Below, piece by piece: positions 9,568 to 20,700 of a stretch of 46,787 nucleotides of DNA. The DNA lies in contig DAIDIY010000005.1 of the NCBI GenBank assembly GCA_027451625.1, positions 1 through 46,787 of the forward strand. The letters are read 5' to 3'. The notes under the pieces are model-generated. The model saw only the letters and a list, made by a program, of their open reading frames with translations. It made no database searches and was not told the DNA's origin. Numbering within the stretch: the stretch's first letter is position 1; the number at the start of each line of letters is the position of its first letter. The DNA comes from Candidatus Daviesbacteria bacterium. GTDB lineage: Bacteria > Patescibacteriota > Microgenomatia > Daviesbacterales > UBA10151. A program made the position numbers and the translations under genes.

Positions 9568-10476
9568 ATGACTGATTTGAGACAATCTCCAGGGTGGGAG
9601 AAATATTTATCGGCGATAAAATGGACAACTGAAAGAATTGAGGGGCGATTGGTTTTGATCCGTAAAGTTCCTTTATTTCCCTTTTCTTTAATTAAAATTC
9701 AAAGGCCCAAAAATCCTTTAAATTTTAAAGAGTTAGATAACATCGCCAAACAGTATAAAGCTTTATGTATCATCCTTGAACCTCATTATCAAAATTATGA
9801 TCCAGCTTTATTTAAAAAAAATGGGTATCGAAAATCGAATATAATTTTAGCCCACACTGCTACTATTAGATTAAATCTCAAACAAAACAGCGATCAGTTA
9901 TTAAAATCATTTTCCGAAAACGCTAGAAGAAATATAAAAAAAGCTCAAAATAATAATTTAAAAGTAGAGATTGTGTCTTTAAAAGATGAAAAAGACGATA
10001 AAAAATTCCGTCAGTTTTATTCCCTCTTGCAAAATTTAACCAAAATGAAACATTTTTATGTTCCTGGATATAACGAAACTTATTCCAGAATGATTGCATT
10101 TAAAAACACATCTCAATTATTTTTTGCCTTTGAAAAAGGAACTCAAAGTCCGATAGCTGCTGTTTGGACAGCTCATTTTGATAAAACTCTTTATTATTTC
10201 CAAACAGGAATTACTGAAAAAGGATATCAACTTTTAGCAAACTATTTGCTCGTCTGGGAGGCATTAAAGTTTGGTCAGAAAAACAAACTAGACTATTTTG
10301 ACTTTGAAGGTATCTATGATCCGAGGTTCCCCTCTGAACGCCCCAGGTGGTATAACTTTAGCCAGTTTAAGCACCGCTTCCATGGCGAAATCGTGGAATT
10401 TCCTCATCCTTGGATAAAAATTTATAATTTGCCATTTAATATTTTTTATCTATGCACAACTATATTCTCCAAATAA
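9568..10476 (+). CDS. FemAB/FemX-like peptidyltransferase, tandem paralogue
   Basis: SENARRNIKKAQNNNLKVE, LYYFQTGITEKGYQLLANYLLVWEALKFG, FDFEGIYDPRFP, FSQFKHRFHGEIVEF. Confidence 0.85.
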   Translation: MTDLRQSPGWEKYLSAIKWTTERIEGRLVLIRKVPLFPFSLIKIQRPKNPLNFKELDNIAKQYKALCIILEPHYQNYDPALFKKNGYRKSNIILAHTATIRLNLKQNSDQLLKSFSENARRNIKKAQNNNLKVEIVSLKDEKDDKKFRQFYSLLQNLTKMKHFYVPGYNETYSRMIAFKNTSQLFFAFEKGTQSPIAAVWTAHFDKTLYYFQTGITEKGYQLLANYLLVWEALKFGQKNKLDYFDFEGIYDPRFPSERPRWYNFSQFKHRFHGEIVEFPHPWIKIYNLPFNIFYLCTTIFSK

Positions 10477-11216
10477 TATTCCTTTTATTATTACTTTCTT
10501 CATTACTGATAATAATAAGATCACTCTATCGAAAAATTTTAGTCTGTTATCAATCTAAGATATCTGGAAAAATCACCGTTTATAAAAATTCATCGGGAGA
10601 AGTCTTTCTTGCATTAAACGGATTTGTTCAAAGCGTTGACCCAAGACTTTCTAAAGCAAAAAACACTTATTGGGAGTTTATAAGCCAAAAAGTATTAAAT
10701 CTTGCCTTAAATAAAAATTCATTCAACGTACTAATCTTAGGACTCGGTGGAAATACTATTCCCGCTATCTTATCTAGTAATCCAAGAATCAGACAAACTA
10801 TAGTCGAAATTGATAAATATATCATCAAAGCAGCTCGTAATTTTTTTGACCTAGATAAACTACCAAATTATCAACTAATTCAAGCTGACGTTTATAAATT
10901 AATGGATGATAAATATCAATACAATCCACTTAATAAGAAAACATTTGATGTGGTCATTGTAGATCTTTTTATAGGAACTATAGATAATGTTTCTCCTCAG
11001 AGCTCAGATACAAATTTTATCAATCAAATTATCACGTACTTAAAACCATCAGGGACAATTATCTTTAATCGTCCAAATGTAAATTGTGATATGCATGATG
11101 TAAACTTAAAAATTATGGAACAATTAAAGATTCTGTTTCAAATAACGGAAATTGTTTATATAGAAGATTCAAATCGTTACAAAAATAGTGTGATTCTAGC
11201 TCAGGCAAGAAGATAA
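10452..11216 (+). CDS. spermidine synthase-like methyltransferase-fold protein with N-terminal TM
   Basis: NVLILGLGGNTIPAILSSNPRIRQTIVEIDKYIIKAARNFF, DVVIVDLFIG. Confidence 0.75.
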   Translation: MHNYILQIIFLLLLLSSLLIIIRSLYRKILVCYQSKISGKITVYKNSSGEVFLALNGFVQSVDPRLSKAKNTYWEFISQKVLNLALNKNSFNVLILGLGGNTIPAILSSNPRIRQTIVEIDKYIIKAARNFFDLDKLPNYQLIQADVYKLMDDKYQYNPLNKKTFDVVIVDLFIGTIDNVSPQSSDTNFINQIITYLKPSGTIIFNRPNVNCDMHDVNLKIMEQLKILFQITEIVYIEDSNRYKNSVILAQARR

Positions 11217-11366
11217 GCTTTATTTAACAAACACAATTATAAAACGGCTATTAATAATTAACTCGAATTTTTATTATTGAAAGATTAATTCTTTCGTGCT
11301 TGATTTTCAGCCTCTAATTTTTTACCATAAACTCTAAGGCCACAATTTAATTCCACTTATTATTCT

Positions 11367-14300
11367 ATGCATACAAAGGCTCAAAATCACTTTATAAAAA
11401 AGAACAAACAACGCTTTTTAGTATATATAGTCTTACTATTTTTTATTGGAATATTGGCATTTTGTGTTTGGTTTATAAACCCTAAGAGTGTTGAAGCCGC
11501 ATGGTTTGATGATAACTGGGCTTATCGCCAAGCGATAACCATAACCGTATCATCAGCATCCTCTGACATTACAAGTCTTGATACCTTAATTACCGTCAAC
11601 ACCTCCACCCTAATCTCTGCTGGAAAGCTGCAGTCCTCTTGCCAAGATCTACGTTTTACCAATCAGACGGGGAATCTACTTCCCTACTATATAGATTCTG
11701 GTTGCAACACGACAGCTACCAAAATATGGGTACGAGTAGACCTCGTGCCAAAAAACACTACAATTTACACAACGTATATGTATTATGGTAATCCTGCTGC
11801 CGGCCCTGGATCTAACTCTACCCTCTTTAATCTATACAATGGACTAGTTGGTTATTGGACTTTAAATGACGGTTCAGGAACAACGGCTATAGACTCATCA
11901 GTAAGTGGAAATAACGGTACTCTGGCAGGAGCTACCGACCTTCCTACATGGCAGACCAGTAACTGCCAATACGACAACTGTTTATCTTTAGATGGAACTG
12001 ATGATTCTGTTACAATGGGCAATCCTTCGATTGGATCAAATGCGACAATTTCGGTATGGCTGAAACCAAATACGGATTTCGGGAACTCCGGAACAGTTCT
12101 ATACAGCACTGTTACAAGTGGTGATGGAGATATGCGTATTATTGGGAATGCAGGTGCTATAGACTGTTCGATTGGAGGTGCTGGCACAAACGATCCTCGG
12201 TTCGGAGTTGGGAACTGGACCGGCCAGTGGCACAACATCACATTTGTTTTAAACAACTCCAATAACGTTTACTGCTATGTAGATGGGCATCTAGGATACA
12301 CATGGACGAGTAATATTAACGGCACATCTACAACATTCCAATTGGGAAAAGAAGGCAATAATACTCAGTACTTCAATGGATATGTAGATGATGTGCGTAT
12401 ATATAATCGATCCTTGACTGCATTAGAAGTTTCTCAGCTTTACTCAAATCCTGGATCTATCACAACAACTATACCTGCCACCTCTCAGCCAACCACCTCA
12501 TTTGCGGCCGAGGAACAAGCTCCAGGACCTATTGCTTACTGGAAATTCAATGAGGGGTACGGTACAACAACGTCTGATTCGAGCTCGACAGGGGCCACTG
12601 CTACTTTTGCTGGAACAACTCAGCCAACCTGGCAGACGGACGATTTATGTGTTTCTGGAAAGTGTCTATACTTCAACGGGACAACGTCCTACCTCACAGT
12701 CTCTAAAACAATAAGCGGTGTTCAGACAGTTGCAATGTGGGTCAGACCCAGCTCGGTCACAAGCGGAGCTCTGGTTGATTTAGACGGAGGTACTCACACC
12801 ATAACCGTTTCAAACGGAACCATATCTGCCAATGGTTTTCCTTCCTCTCCCTCTACTACCATCTACGTCAACGGCGCAGTCTCATCCACACTCGTTGCCA
12901 ACCGCTGGCAGTACGTTGAGGTGACCACAGGTACCGGATTCAACACTACTTCATCGATGACAATCGGAAAGTCAGGATCTGCTTACTTGCATGGGTTCAT
13001 TGATGAGGTAAAACTTTTCGACTTCCAGAGATCCTCATCCCAGGTTCTCTCTGATTACAATGAGTTTTCTCAGGCGGGAGCTGGAACTTCATCCACAACA
13101 GGACAGCCTCCTAATAATGCATACCCCGCTCTCTCTGATGGATTGGTTGCATATTTTAGAATGGATGAGTCTTCTTGGAATGGAACATCAAGTGAGGTCA
13201 AAGACTCCTCAGGAAACAACAACAATGCTACAGCCACAGGTCTAAGCGGTACATCTTCTGGGTCCAATACCTCAACTACCTTGAATGATACCTCCCAAAG
13301 TTGGGCTGCTAATCTATTTACTAACGAATCGATAACAATTACCGGAGGCACAGGCTCAGGTCAGTCAAAAACTATTGCTTCAAATACCGTCACCCAAGTA
13401 ACAGTTACTTCGGCCTGGGCAACGACACCCGATACCACTAGTACATACAGGATCACTCCTAATACGGTGGCCGGAAAATTCGGTAATGGTGGCAATTTCA
13501 TTCCGAGTGCAAATTATCTGGTCTATGATTCTAATGCTGCGTACTTACAAAACTTGTCTTCATTCACAATTTCCACATGGGCTCAAAGCAGTGACTGGTC
13601 TAACAGCTCAAATCATATAGTTATGGACTTTGGCAATAACTATATAGATAAAGTCTCAGCACAAAACAGCGACGCCGGTGGTTATTTTAATATCGGAAGC
13701 ACAAGTAATTCCGCAACAGTACGGACACCAAGCTTAACCGGAAGCGGCTGGAAGCTATTTACGTGGGTATATGATGGGACAATCGTCAGATTATATATAG
13801 ACGGTGTCCAGGTAGCTACTAGTTCTCCTGTTAGTGGAATTTGGTATCACAATTCCAGTTTGAAGCTTGGAGGTGTAAATTTTTCGGGACAAATGGACGA
13901 AGTTCGTGTATATAACCGGGGCCTCACGCCCTCCCAGGTTCAACAGCTATATAACTTTGCCCCTGGTCCAGTTGGATACTGGAAAATGGATGAGTCTGCT
14001 TGGGTTAACAACTGTTCTACTCTTTCAGCTCATGATTCTTCAGGATATGGCAATGATGCCATTGATTGCACTAGCAATAGCGGTGCAGGTGCTATTGCTG
14101 GTAGTCTAGGCAAGTATGGTAAAGCTGGACAATTTAATACCAGTAACACATCTGTTCTTATGGCCCCTAGCAGCTCGACTTCATTAGACCTAAACACTCA
14201 AGGTTCTATAGAGGCTTGGTTTAACTTAAGTGCTTATGCTAACAGCCAATACAGCGATCTTCGTATCATAGCTAAAAAGCGGAACTCTTCAAACATAAAT

Positions 14301-16784
14301 CCATATGAGATGAGTGTTGGTTATACTAGCGGCGGAGGAAGTGGTTACACTGGAACTTTCAATGGATCTATTGCTAATGGCTCGACCAGTAATGAAATAA
14401 CCGGATCAAATCTTAGTTTAAATAGCTGGAATTATGGAACACTTACTTGGGACGGGTCTACAGTTAAACTATATTTAAATGGTGCTCTCGTTGGGTCCAC
14501 TTCTCAGACTATTAATGCGCAAACCGGCACGGGTTCAATGCAAATTGGAGGTGAGTATGTTGATGGAAACTGGTTTAATGGTTTAATAGATGAAGTACGC
14601 GCATACAATTATCCTCGTACGCAGCAGCAGATCGTAGAGGACATGAATGCAGGCCATCCAACAGGAGGATCACCTCTTGGAACTCAAATTGGATATTGGA
14701 AGTTCGATGAGGGGTATGGCACCACAGCCCACGATTCAACAGTAAACGAAGACAACGGTACCCTTTCAGGTTCCACTAAACCTTCTTGGACTGATTCAGG
14801 AAAGTTTGGGAGGGCGCTTTCGTTTAACGGAACGAGTGCTTATGTCACGGCTCTCAATCCTACCCCCCTACAGATCACGGGACCTCTCACTTTATCTGCC
14901 TGGGTTAATCTGAGTACTAACAACGCAGTACATGACATCATCGCCAAAAAGGGTGCCTCGGGCAACTACGGGTACAGGCTTTTCACTAATGCGAACGGCA
15001 AGCTGAATATGGAGGTTTCGGGGGATGGGAGTACGACAGTTGCCGCCACGGGAACAGTCCTATCAACCGGCAAATGGTATCATGTTATTGGTGTCTACAA
15101 CCCGTCCACTTCACTTACAGTCTATATAAACGGCATCCAGGTGGGACAGAACACCGCATCAGTCCCATCATCAATCTACAACACCACAGCCAATCTCGAA
15201 TTCGGCTCCGAGAATGGCGGCACGACCAACTTGATGAACGGCATCATTGACGAGGTCAAAGTCTACGCCGGTGTCCTCTCCCCTGCCCAGATCCTGATTG
15301 ACTACAACCACAACTCCTCCCAAGTCTTAGGGTCTCTCTCCTCAAACAACACCAATTCTGACTCCAACCAAGCCACCTCTCAGCAGTACTGCATCCCAGG
15401 AGACACCTCTGCCCCTACCTGCCGCCCTCCTGTTGGTGAGTGGAACTTTGAAGAAGGTTCGGGAACTGCTGTCAACGACACCTCAGGCAATGGACACTCA
15501 GGAACATGGAGTGGTTCTGGAACTCAACATTGGCTTCCCGGTAAAGACGGAAAAGCTGGCAACTTCAATGGCAGTAACGACTATGTTGATTTAGGGAATG
15601 CAAATGGGACGGTACCAAACGGGAATGGAGCCTTTACAATTTCTGCTTGGATATATCCTACTGATTTGTCATCCGACAGAACAATCTATGGAGAATATTC
15701 TGGAAGTAACTTCTACTTTAATATCCAAACTAATGGTAGTTTGTGGTTATGTAATGAAAATTCAGGAACTTGTTCATCGCCAGCTTTTTCAGCTGCCGGA
15801 GCTGTAATAACAAATAAGTGGCAGTATGTTACTGTTACTCACAATGGAAGTGGAAGCTACAGGTTCTTTGTTAATGGAAGAGATGTTACTAGTACCTCAA
15901 TAGGTTCATACGGTTCTACAACCACATTCATGTCCATTGGCAGAGGAGGCAATACGTACTTCGAGGGCAAGCTCGATGATGTCAGAATATATGATTACGC
16001 TCGCACACCTGCTCAAGTAGCATGGGAATATAACCGAGGAGCTCCTGTTGGGTGGTGGAAATTTGATGAATGCCAGGGATCAATAGCACATGATTCATCT
16101 GGGAATGGAAACAATGGGACTATTGTTATTGGAGGATTTGGCAGCAACAATAATACAGGTAATAATCAGGGCATTGGCAGCTGTAACGCTGTTCCTAGTT
16201 ACTCATCGTTTTGGTATACAGGTAAGGTAGGGAAGATTAATCATTCCGGGTTTTTGGATGGCAGCGGAGATTACGTTTCTATTCCTGATTCAGCTGTCCT
16301 TGATCCATCCACTGGTTTGACACTGTCCGGCTGGTTCAAGTTCTCTCAGAATACATATCAAACTCTAATCTCAAAATGTCTAAACACTGGTTGTACGACT
16401 TCTCCTTCAGACACACAATACCTAATATCAACAGATAATGCAGATCTAACCTTTTGGGCCTGTAGCAGCTCTTCTTGTCCTGGTGTATATACTCCGATGC
16501 CTTCCACAGGAGTTTGGACGCATATTGTTGCTACCTCTGACGGCTCCACAGAAAAACTCTATATCAATGGCGTTTTAGCAAAGTCAGGCAGTGCGCCATC
16601 TAGTATACAGTCACTAACTTCTGCCCCCTTTATTATCGGTAGTCCTGATGCAAATATTAATTATTTTTACGGACAAGTTGACGATGTGAGAGTTTATAAC
16701 TATGCGCTTACCGCTCCCCAAGTTCAAACTCTTTATAATAATGGTGCGGTAAATTATGCTCCTATATCAGGAACACCTAATTAA
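11367..16784 (+). CDS. giant secreted surface protein: DUF2341-like N-terminus plus seven LamG/concanavalin A-like modules
   Basis: 1805 aa; signal/TM segment; WAYRQAITITV...YMYYGNPAA (DUF2341-like); seven repeats of [GxxxYWxxxEGxGTTxxDSSGxxxNGT ... FNGxxxYV ... ISxWx ... YxNGxxV ... FxGxIDEVRxYxxxLTxxQ]. Confidence 0.9.
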   Translation: MHTKAQNHFIKKNKQRFLVYIVLLFFIGILAFCVWFINPKSVEAAWFDDNWAYRQAITITVSSASSDITSLDTLITVNTSTLISAGKLQSSCQDLRFTNQTGNLLPYYIDSGCNTTATKIWVRVDLVPKNTTIYTTYMYYGNPAAGPGSNSTLFNLYNGLVGYWTLNDGSGTTAIDSSVSGNNGTLAGATDLPTWQTSNCQYDNCLSLDGTDDSVTMGNPSIGSNATISVWLKPNTDFGNSGTVLYSTVTSGDGDMRIIGNAGAIDCSIGGAGTNDPRFGVGNWTGQWHNITFVLNNSNNVYCYVDGHLGYTWTSNINGTSTTFQLGKEGNNTQYFNGYVDDVRIYNRSLTALEVSQLYSNPGSITTTIPATSQPTTSFAAEEQAPGPIAYWKFNEGYGTTTSDSSSTGATATFAGTTQPTWQTDDLCVSGKCLYFNGTTSYLTVSKTISGVQTVAMWVRPSSVTSGALVDLDGGTHTITVSNGTISANGFPSSPSTTIYVNGAVSSTLVANRWQYVEVTTGTGFNTTSSMTIGKSGSAYLHGFIDEVKLFDFQRSSSQVLSDYNEFSQAGAGTSSTTGQPPNNAYPALSDGLVAYFRMDESSWNGTSSEVKDSSGNNNNATATGLSGTSSGSNTSTTLNDTSQSWAANLFTNESITITGGTGSGQSKTIASNTVTQVTVTSAWATTPDTTSTYRITPNTVAGKFGNGGNFIPSANYLVYDSNAAYLQNLSSFTISTWAQSSDWSNSSNHIVMDFGNNYIDKVSAQNSDAGGYFNIGSTSNSATVRTPSLTGSGWKLFTWVYDGTIVRLYIDGVQVATSSPVSGIWYHNSSLKLGGVNFSGQMDEVRVYNRGLTPSQVQQLYNFAPGPVGYWKMDESAWVNNCSTLSAHDSSGYGNDAIDCTSNSGAGAIAGSLGKYGKAGQFNTSNTSVLMAPSSSTSLDLNTQGSIEAWFNLSAYANSQYSDLRIIAKKRNSSNINPYEMSVGYTSGGGSGYTGTFNGSIANGSTSNEITGSNLSLNSWNYGTLTWDGSTVKLYLNGALVGSTSQTINAQTGTGSMQIGGEYVDGNWFNGLIDEVRAYNYPRTQQQIVEDMNAGHPTGGSPLGTQIGYWKFDEGYGTTAHDSTVNEDNGTLSGSTKPSWTDSGKFGRALSFNGTSAYVTALNPTPLQITGPLTLSAWVNLSTNNAVHDIIAKKGASGNYGYRLFTNANGKLNMEVSGDGSTTVAATGTVLSTGKWYHVIGVYNPSTSLTVYINGIQVGQNTASVPSSIYNTTANLEFGSENGGTTNLMNGIIDEVKVYAGVLSPAQILIDYNHNSSQVLGSLSSNNTNSDSNQATSQQYCIPGDTSAPTCRPPVGEWNFEEGSGTAVNDTSGNGHSGTWSGSGTQHWLPGKDGKAGNFNGSNDYVDLGNANGTVPNGNGAFTISAWIYPTDLSSDRTIYGEYSGSNFYFNIQTNGSLWLCNENSGTCSSPAFSAAGAVITNKWQYVTVTHNGSGSYRFFVNGRDVTSTSIGSYGSTTTFMSIGRGGNTYFEGKLDDVRIYDYARTPAQVAWEYNRGAPVGWWKFDECQGSIAHDSSGNGNNGTIVIGGFGSNNNTGNNQGIGSCNAVPSYSSFWYTGKVGKINHSGFLDGSGDYVSIPDSAVLDPSTGLTLSGWFKFSQNTYQTLISKCLNTGCTTSPSDTQYLISTDNADLTFWACSSSSCPGVYTPMPSTGVWTHIVATSDGSTEKLYINGVLAKSGSAPSSIQSLTSAPFIIGSPDANINYFYGQVDDVRVYNYALTAPQVQTLYNNGAVNYAPISGTPN

Positions 16785-16833
16785 TCTAGAACCACTTGAC
16801 TTAGATATTAAATACTGTTTGAATTAAAAAACG

Positions 16834-17769
16834 ATGAAAATTCTAATTACAGGACGTGCTGGATTTATAGGATCTCACATTCAAGACGAATTAATAGAAC
16901 AAGGCCATCAGGTTGCTGTTGTTGATAACCTCTCAACAGGTGATCAAAATTTTATTAATGCCAAATCTCATTTATTCAAACAGGATACTACGGAGTTTGA
17001 TAAACTAGATAAAACTTTTCAAGATTTTTTTCCTGAAGTCGTTTTTCACTTGGCTGCTCAAGCTGCAGTCCCATTTTCCATGTCTCATCCAACTGAAGAT
17101 AATAAAATAAATATTATTGGAACTATGAATGTTTTAGAAGCTGCAAGAAAAGTCGGAGTTAAAAAATTTATCTATTCTAATACAGGAGGCGCATTATATG
17201 GAGATGTTCCACCTTCAGATTTACCGATCAGAGAAGACCATATAATATCTTCTCCAACTAGCTTTTATGGAGTCTCGAAACTTTGTGCAGAATATTATGT
17301 AAAACTCTATGGCCATATCTACAATCTTCCTTGGGTTACACTACGTTATGCTAATGTTTTCGGTCCAAGACAGGCAAAGAGTAAAGAAGTAGGCGTTGTT
17401 GCTATTTTTATCACACTGATGCTGGAAGGTAAAACTCCCACTATTAATGGTGATGGATCACACACTCGTGATTATGTCTATATAGAAGATGTTGTCAGAG
17501 CAAATATCAAAGCCATGAGCTACGAAAAATCTGATTATTTTAATATATCAACTGGGATCGAAACCTCAAATCGAGCTGTTTTTGATACGATAAATGAGCT
17601 TGTAGGAAAAAACATGACTCCACAGTTTGGTCCAGAAAGAACTGGAGATGCAAAAAGAGTATCTTTAAATTCACAAAAAGCAGCAGACCTTCTTAATTGG
17701 AAAGCAGAGGTTGACTTCAAGTCAGGAGTCAAAAAGACTATAGATTTTTATTCACCTAAATCATCCTGA
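16834..17769 (+). CDS. NAD-dependent epimerase/dehydratase (UDP-glucose 4-epimerase family)
   Basis: ITGRAGFIGSH (GxxGxxG), VFHLAAQAAVPFS, YGVSKLCAEYY (YxxxK), RYANVFGPRQ, DGSHTRDYVYIEDVV. Confidence 0.93.
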   Translation: MKILITGRAGFIGSHIQDELIEQGHQVAVVDNLSTGDQNFINAKSHLFKQDTTEFDKLDKTFQDFFPEVVFHLAAQAAVPFSMSHPTEDNKINIIGTMNVLEAARKVGVKKFIYSNTGGALYGDVPPSDLPIREDHIISSPTSFYGVSKLCAEYYVKLYGHIYNLPWVTLRYANVFGPRQAKSKEVGVVAIFITLMLEGKTPTINGDGSHTRDYVYIEDVVRANIKAMSYEKSDYFNISTGIETSNRAVFDTINELVGKNMTPQFGPERTGDAKRVSLNSQKAADLLNWKAEVDFKSGVKKTIDFYSPKSS

Positions 17770-17787
17770 TAATTTCTTATTTTACCT

Positions 17788-20700
17788 TTACATTACTTTT
17801 CTTAGAGCACAATATTCACACTGAGGATCATCACAAAATTTATTCCAAAAACTTAAATTAAAAATCTCTTCTGAAACATTAAGGATTACATCTTTAAGAG
17901 CTGCAACTTCTTCTTTTGTTATGTAAAAAGATTCTTTATGATATCTGCCTTTCTGATCTGGTTCTATAAAACTAATCACTCCTTCGGTCATATTGAACCT
18001 TCCTTGTTGATACTGATCAAGTAAAATTTTGTAAAAGACGAGCTGGCGTTTATAATTACCATCTGCAGATTTTGTTTCACCTTCGATTTCATTTCTTGTT
18101 TTAGGAATTCCCGTTTTAAAATCGTATACAGTAACATCGTTTTTTTTAAGGGGCAAAATCATGTCAATCTTACCATTTAAGACAACTTTATCTGAGATCT
18201 TAACTCCCCGAATATTAAGTTCACTCATAGCTCTTTTTGTCCAATTTATTGCTTCATTGTCGAAAAAGAAAGTCAAAGATTTCTCGCCTCTTTCAAAAAA
18301 TCTATTAAAATCTTCTGTTTCACCCATATCATGATAAAGGACTCTTTTAAATTCTCGAACTATAAAACTAACATTTGAGCTGGAGATTTTAAGAGCTTTT
18401 ATATATGAATTAATAGCTGAGTGAATTGCTGATCCAAACAGCAAACTGTTACTTTTCTCTTCAGGTAAGACTACTAAATTACGGTAAAAATATCTCCACG
18501 GACACTCTAAAAAGTTATTAAGTCCAGTAACAGACAGACCTTGTTGCAAAAATAGAGATTGTAAAAAATTTTTGTTGTTATCTTCTATTTTATCTCCTTC
18601 TAAATCATAATCTGGAAGAAGTAACACCTCTTTTTTATTGAGAAATTCAGCCTCAAACTCTTCTGTATTTATATATTCAATAAGGTTCGAGCCGATCTCG
18701 GAGATAAATTGGGATCCAATCTGAGATTTCCCATCTAAAGAGCTCTCTGAAAAAGAAATTACTACTCCTTTTCTAGCTCTCGTCAAAGCAACATAAAACA
18801 GACGACGTTCATCTTCTACTTCATCTATATTTAAATCCTTAATTTTTACTCCTAAATAATCCCAAGGGATCTGGAAGCCATTTGTTCTTTTTCTTAAATT
18901 ACTCCAATGGCCGTCATATGCATTAATAATATATACGTAATCAAATTCTAATCCTTTAGATTTATGCCCTGTCATAACCCTTACCCCATTTTGAAAAACT
19001 GTTTTAGATTGAGATATCGATAAATGATACCTCTCTAGTGTTTGAAGATATGCTAAAAAGTCAACTAGAGAGAATAAAGGATCTTTTTCAGTCTGAAGTT
19101 TTATCTTTTCAAACAGAGAATTAACTTTATCTAACGTTTGAAGGTAACTCGCTTGTTTTAATATATAATTCAAAAACCCAGATTCGTTTATAATATCTTT
19201 GAATACTTTTTCTAGCCTTGAATTAAAACTTAATCTATTCCATCTGCTTAAACATTTTCCGATCCAGACTAACCTAGAGCCACTCTTAAACTGAATGTTT
19301 AGGATATCTTCCTCAGATGATATTAACTCAACAATACTTTTTTTTAATATTTTTGCCTGTTTAAGCAAAAGATAGATATCAAATGGTTCAAGACCTAAAA
19401 AATCTAAATGAAGAGCTTTTATTGTCTTTTCATCAGACCCCAAATCTGAAATTGCAGCAAATAAAATTAATAATTTTCTTATATTCAGGTCATTCAAAAC
19501 ATTTTGTTCAGACTCAATAACGTAAGGTATTCCTTGCTGTTCCAAAACTTCAATTACCTGAAGAATATCTCGATTATTTCGACATAATATCGCTATCTCA
19601 GAAAGACTAACTCCCAAAGATGCTTTTAATTTTAAATCAGCGGCTAAAAAATAATATTCGCTATGATAACCCAAAAATTTAGCAACTTTTATTTTTTCTT
19701 CAGAATAAATTCCTTGGGATCTTAAAATATTTTGTGTCGGTAAAAGTTTAGCAGTCGTATTTTGAGAGATTAAACTTCCTCCGGCATCTAAGATAGATTG
19801 CGTCGAACGATAGTTTTCTTCTAGACTCACAATTAAAGCATCAGGGTAAAGTGTTTTAAAATATAAAAAATTCTCCAGCGAGGCTCCTTGGAAACGATAG
19901 ATTGACTGTTTTTCGTCTCCGACTACAAACAGATTAGGATTATCATAAAAACTTCCTAGTAGCTGAACTAATTCATTTTGGGCGGTATTTGTATCTTGAT
20001 GTTCATCTACTAGTATATATTGATAGAATTCTTGAAGTCTTTGCAGAAGATTTTTGTTTTTTTTCAAAGTACTGACGACTCTTATTAACATGTCATTAAA
20101 ATCGTAGAGCTTCTTTTTGACTAACTCTTGTTGATAAACTGTATACAGTTTACCTAACTCAAAATTTTTATTAATCTGGCGTTCTAAATCTTTATATTTA
20201 CCTTTCATCTCTCCTTTGTATTTTCCAGTTGTATGGTATAAATCTGACAATCTTTCAAAGTCATCTTTTTGCTTTTCTAGTCCTTTAACGAACGCTTCAG
20301 GCAAGATATCCTCTTTTTTTAAATCATTGATAGCAGACATAATTAGCTGAACATAATAAAGTACATCTCCCATTGGTTTTAATAAATTAAGCTCAGAATT
20401 TATTAAAATCTTTTCTAGTAGCTCAATCTGCTCTACTTCAGTAATATTTTCTGAAGAGATTAAATCGGTAAAATCTTCTGGGTTTTTTTGAATAATTTGA
20501 TTACAAAGTCCATGAAATGTATTGATTTCAACCCTAAATCCAGCTTCTCCTATCATTTCAACCAGTCTTTTGCGCATCGCCAACGCTCCAGTCTCAGTAA
20601 ATGTTAGAGCTAAAATATTTTCCGGATTAATCTGGGAATTAAGTAAGATATTCGCAATTCTTAATGTAAGAATTTGAGTTTTTCCGGTTCCGGGACCAGC

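Noticed and set aside
11852-16549. Several 60-136 aa ORFs within the LamG gene on both strands (for example 11852-12262, 12502-12714, 13060-13245, 13070-13351, 15598-15807, 16358-16549)
   Set aside because: Alternative-frame ORFs in a long, higher-GC repetitive coding region; no domain or start signal.
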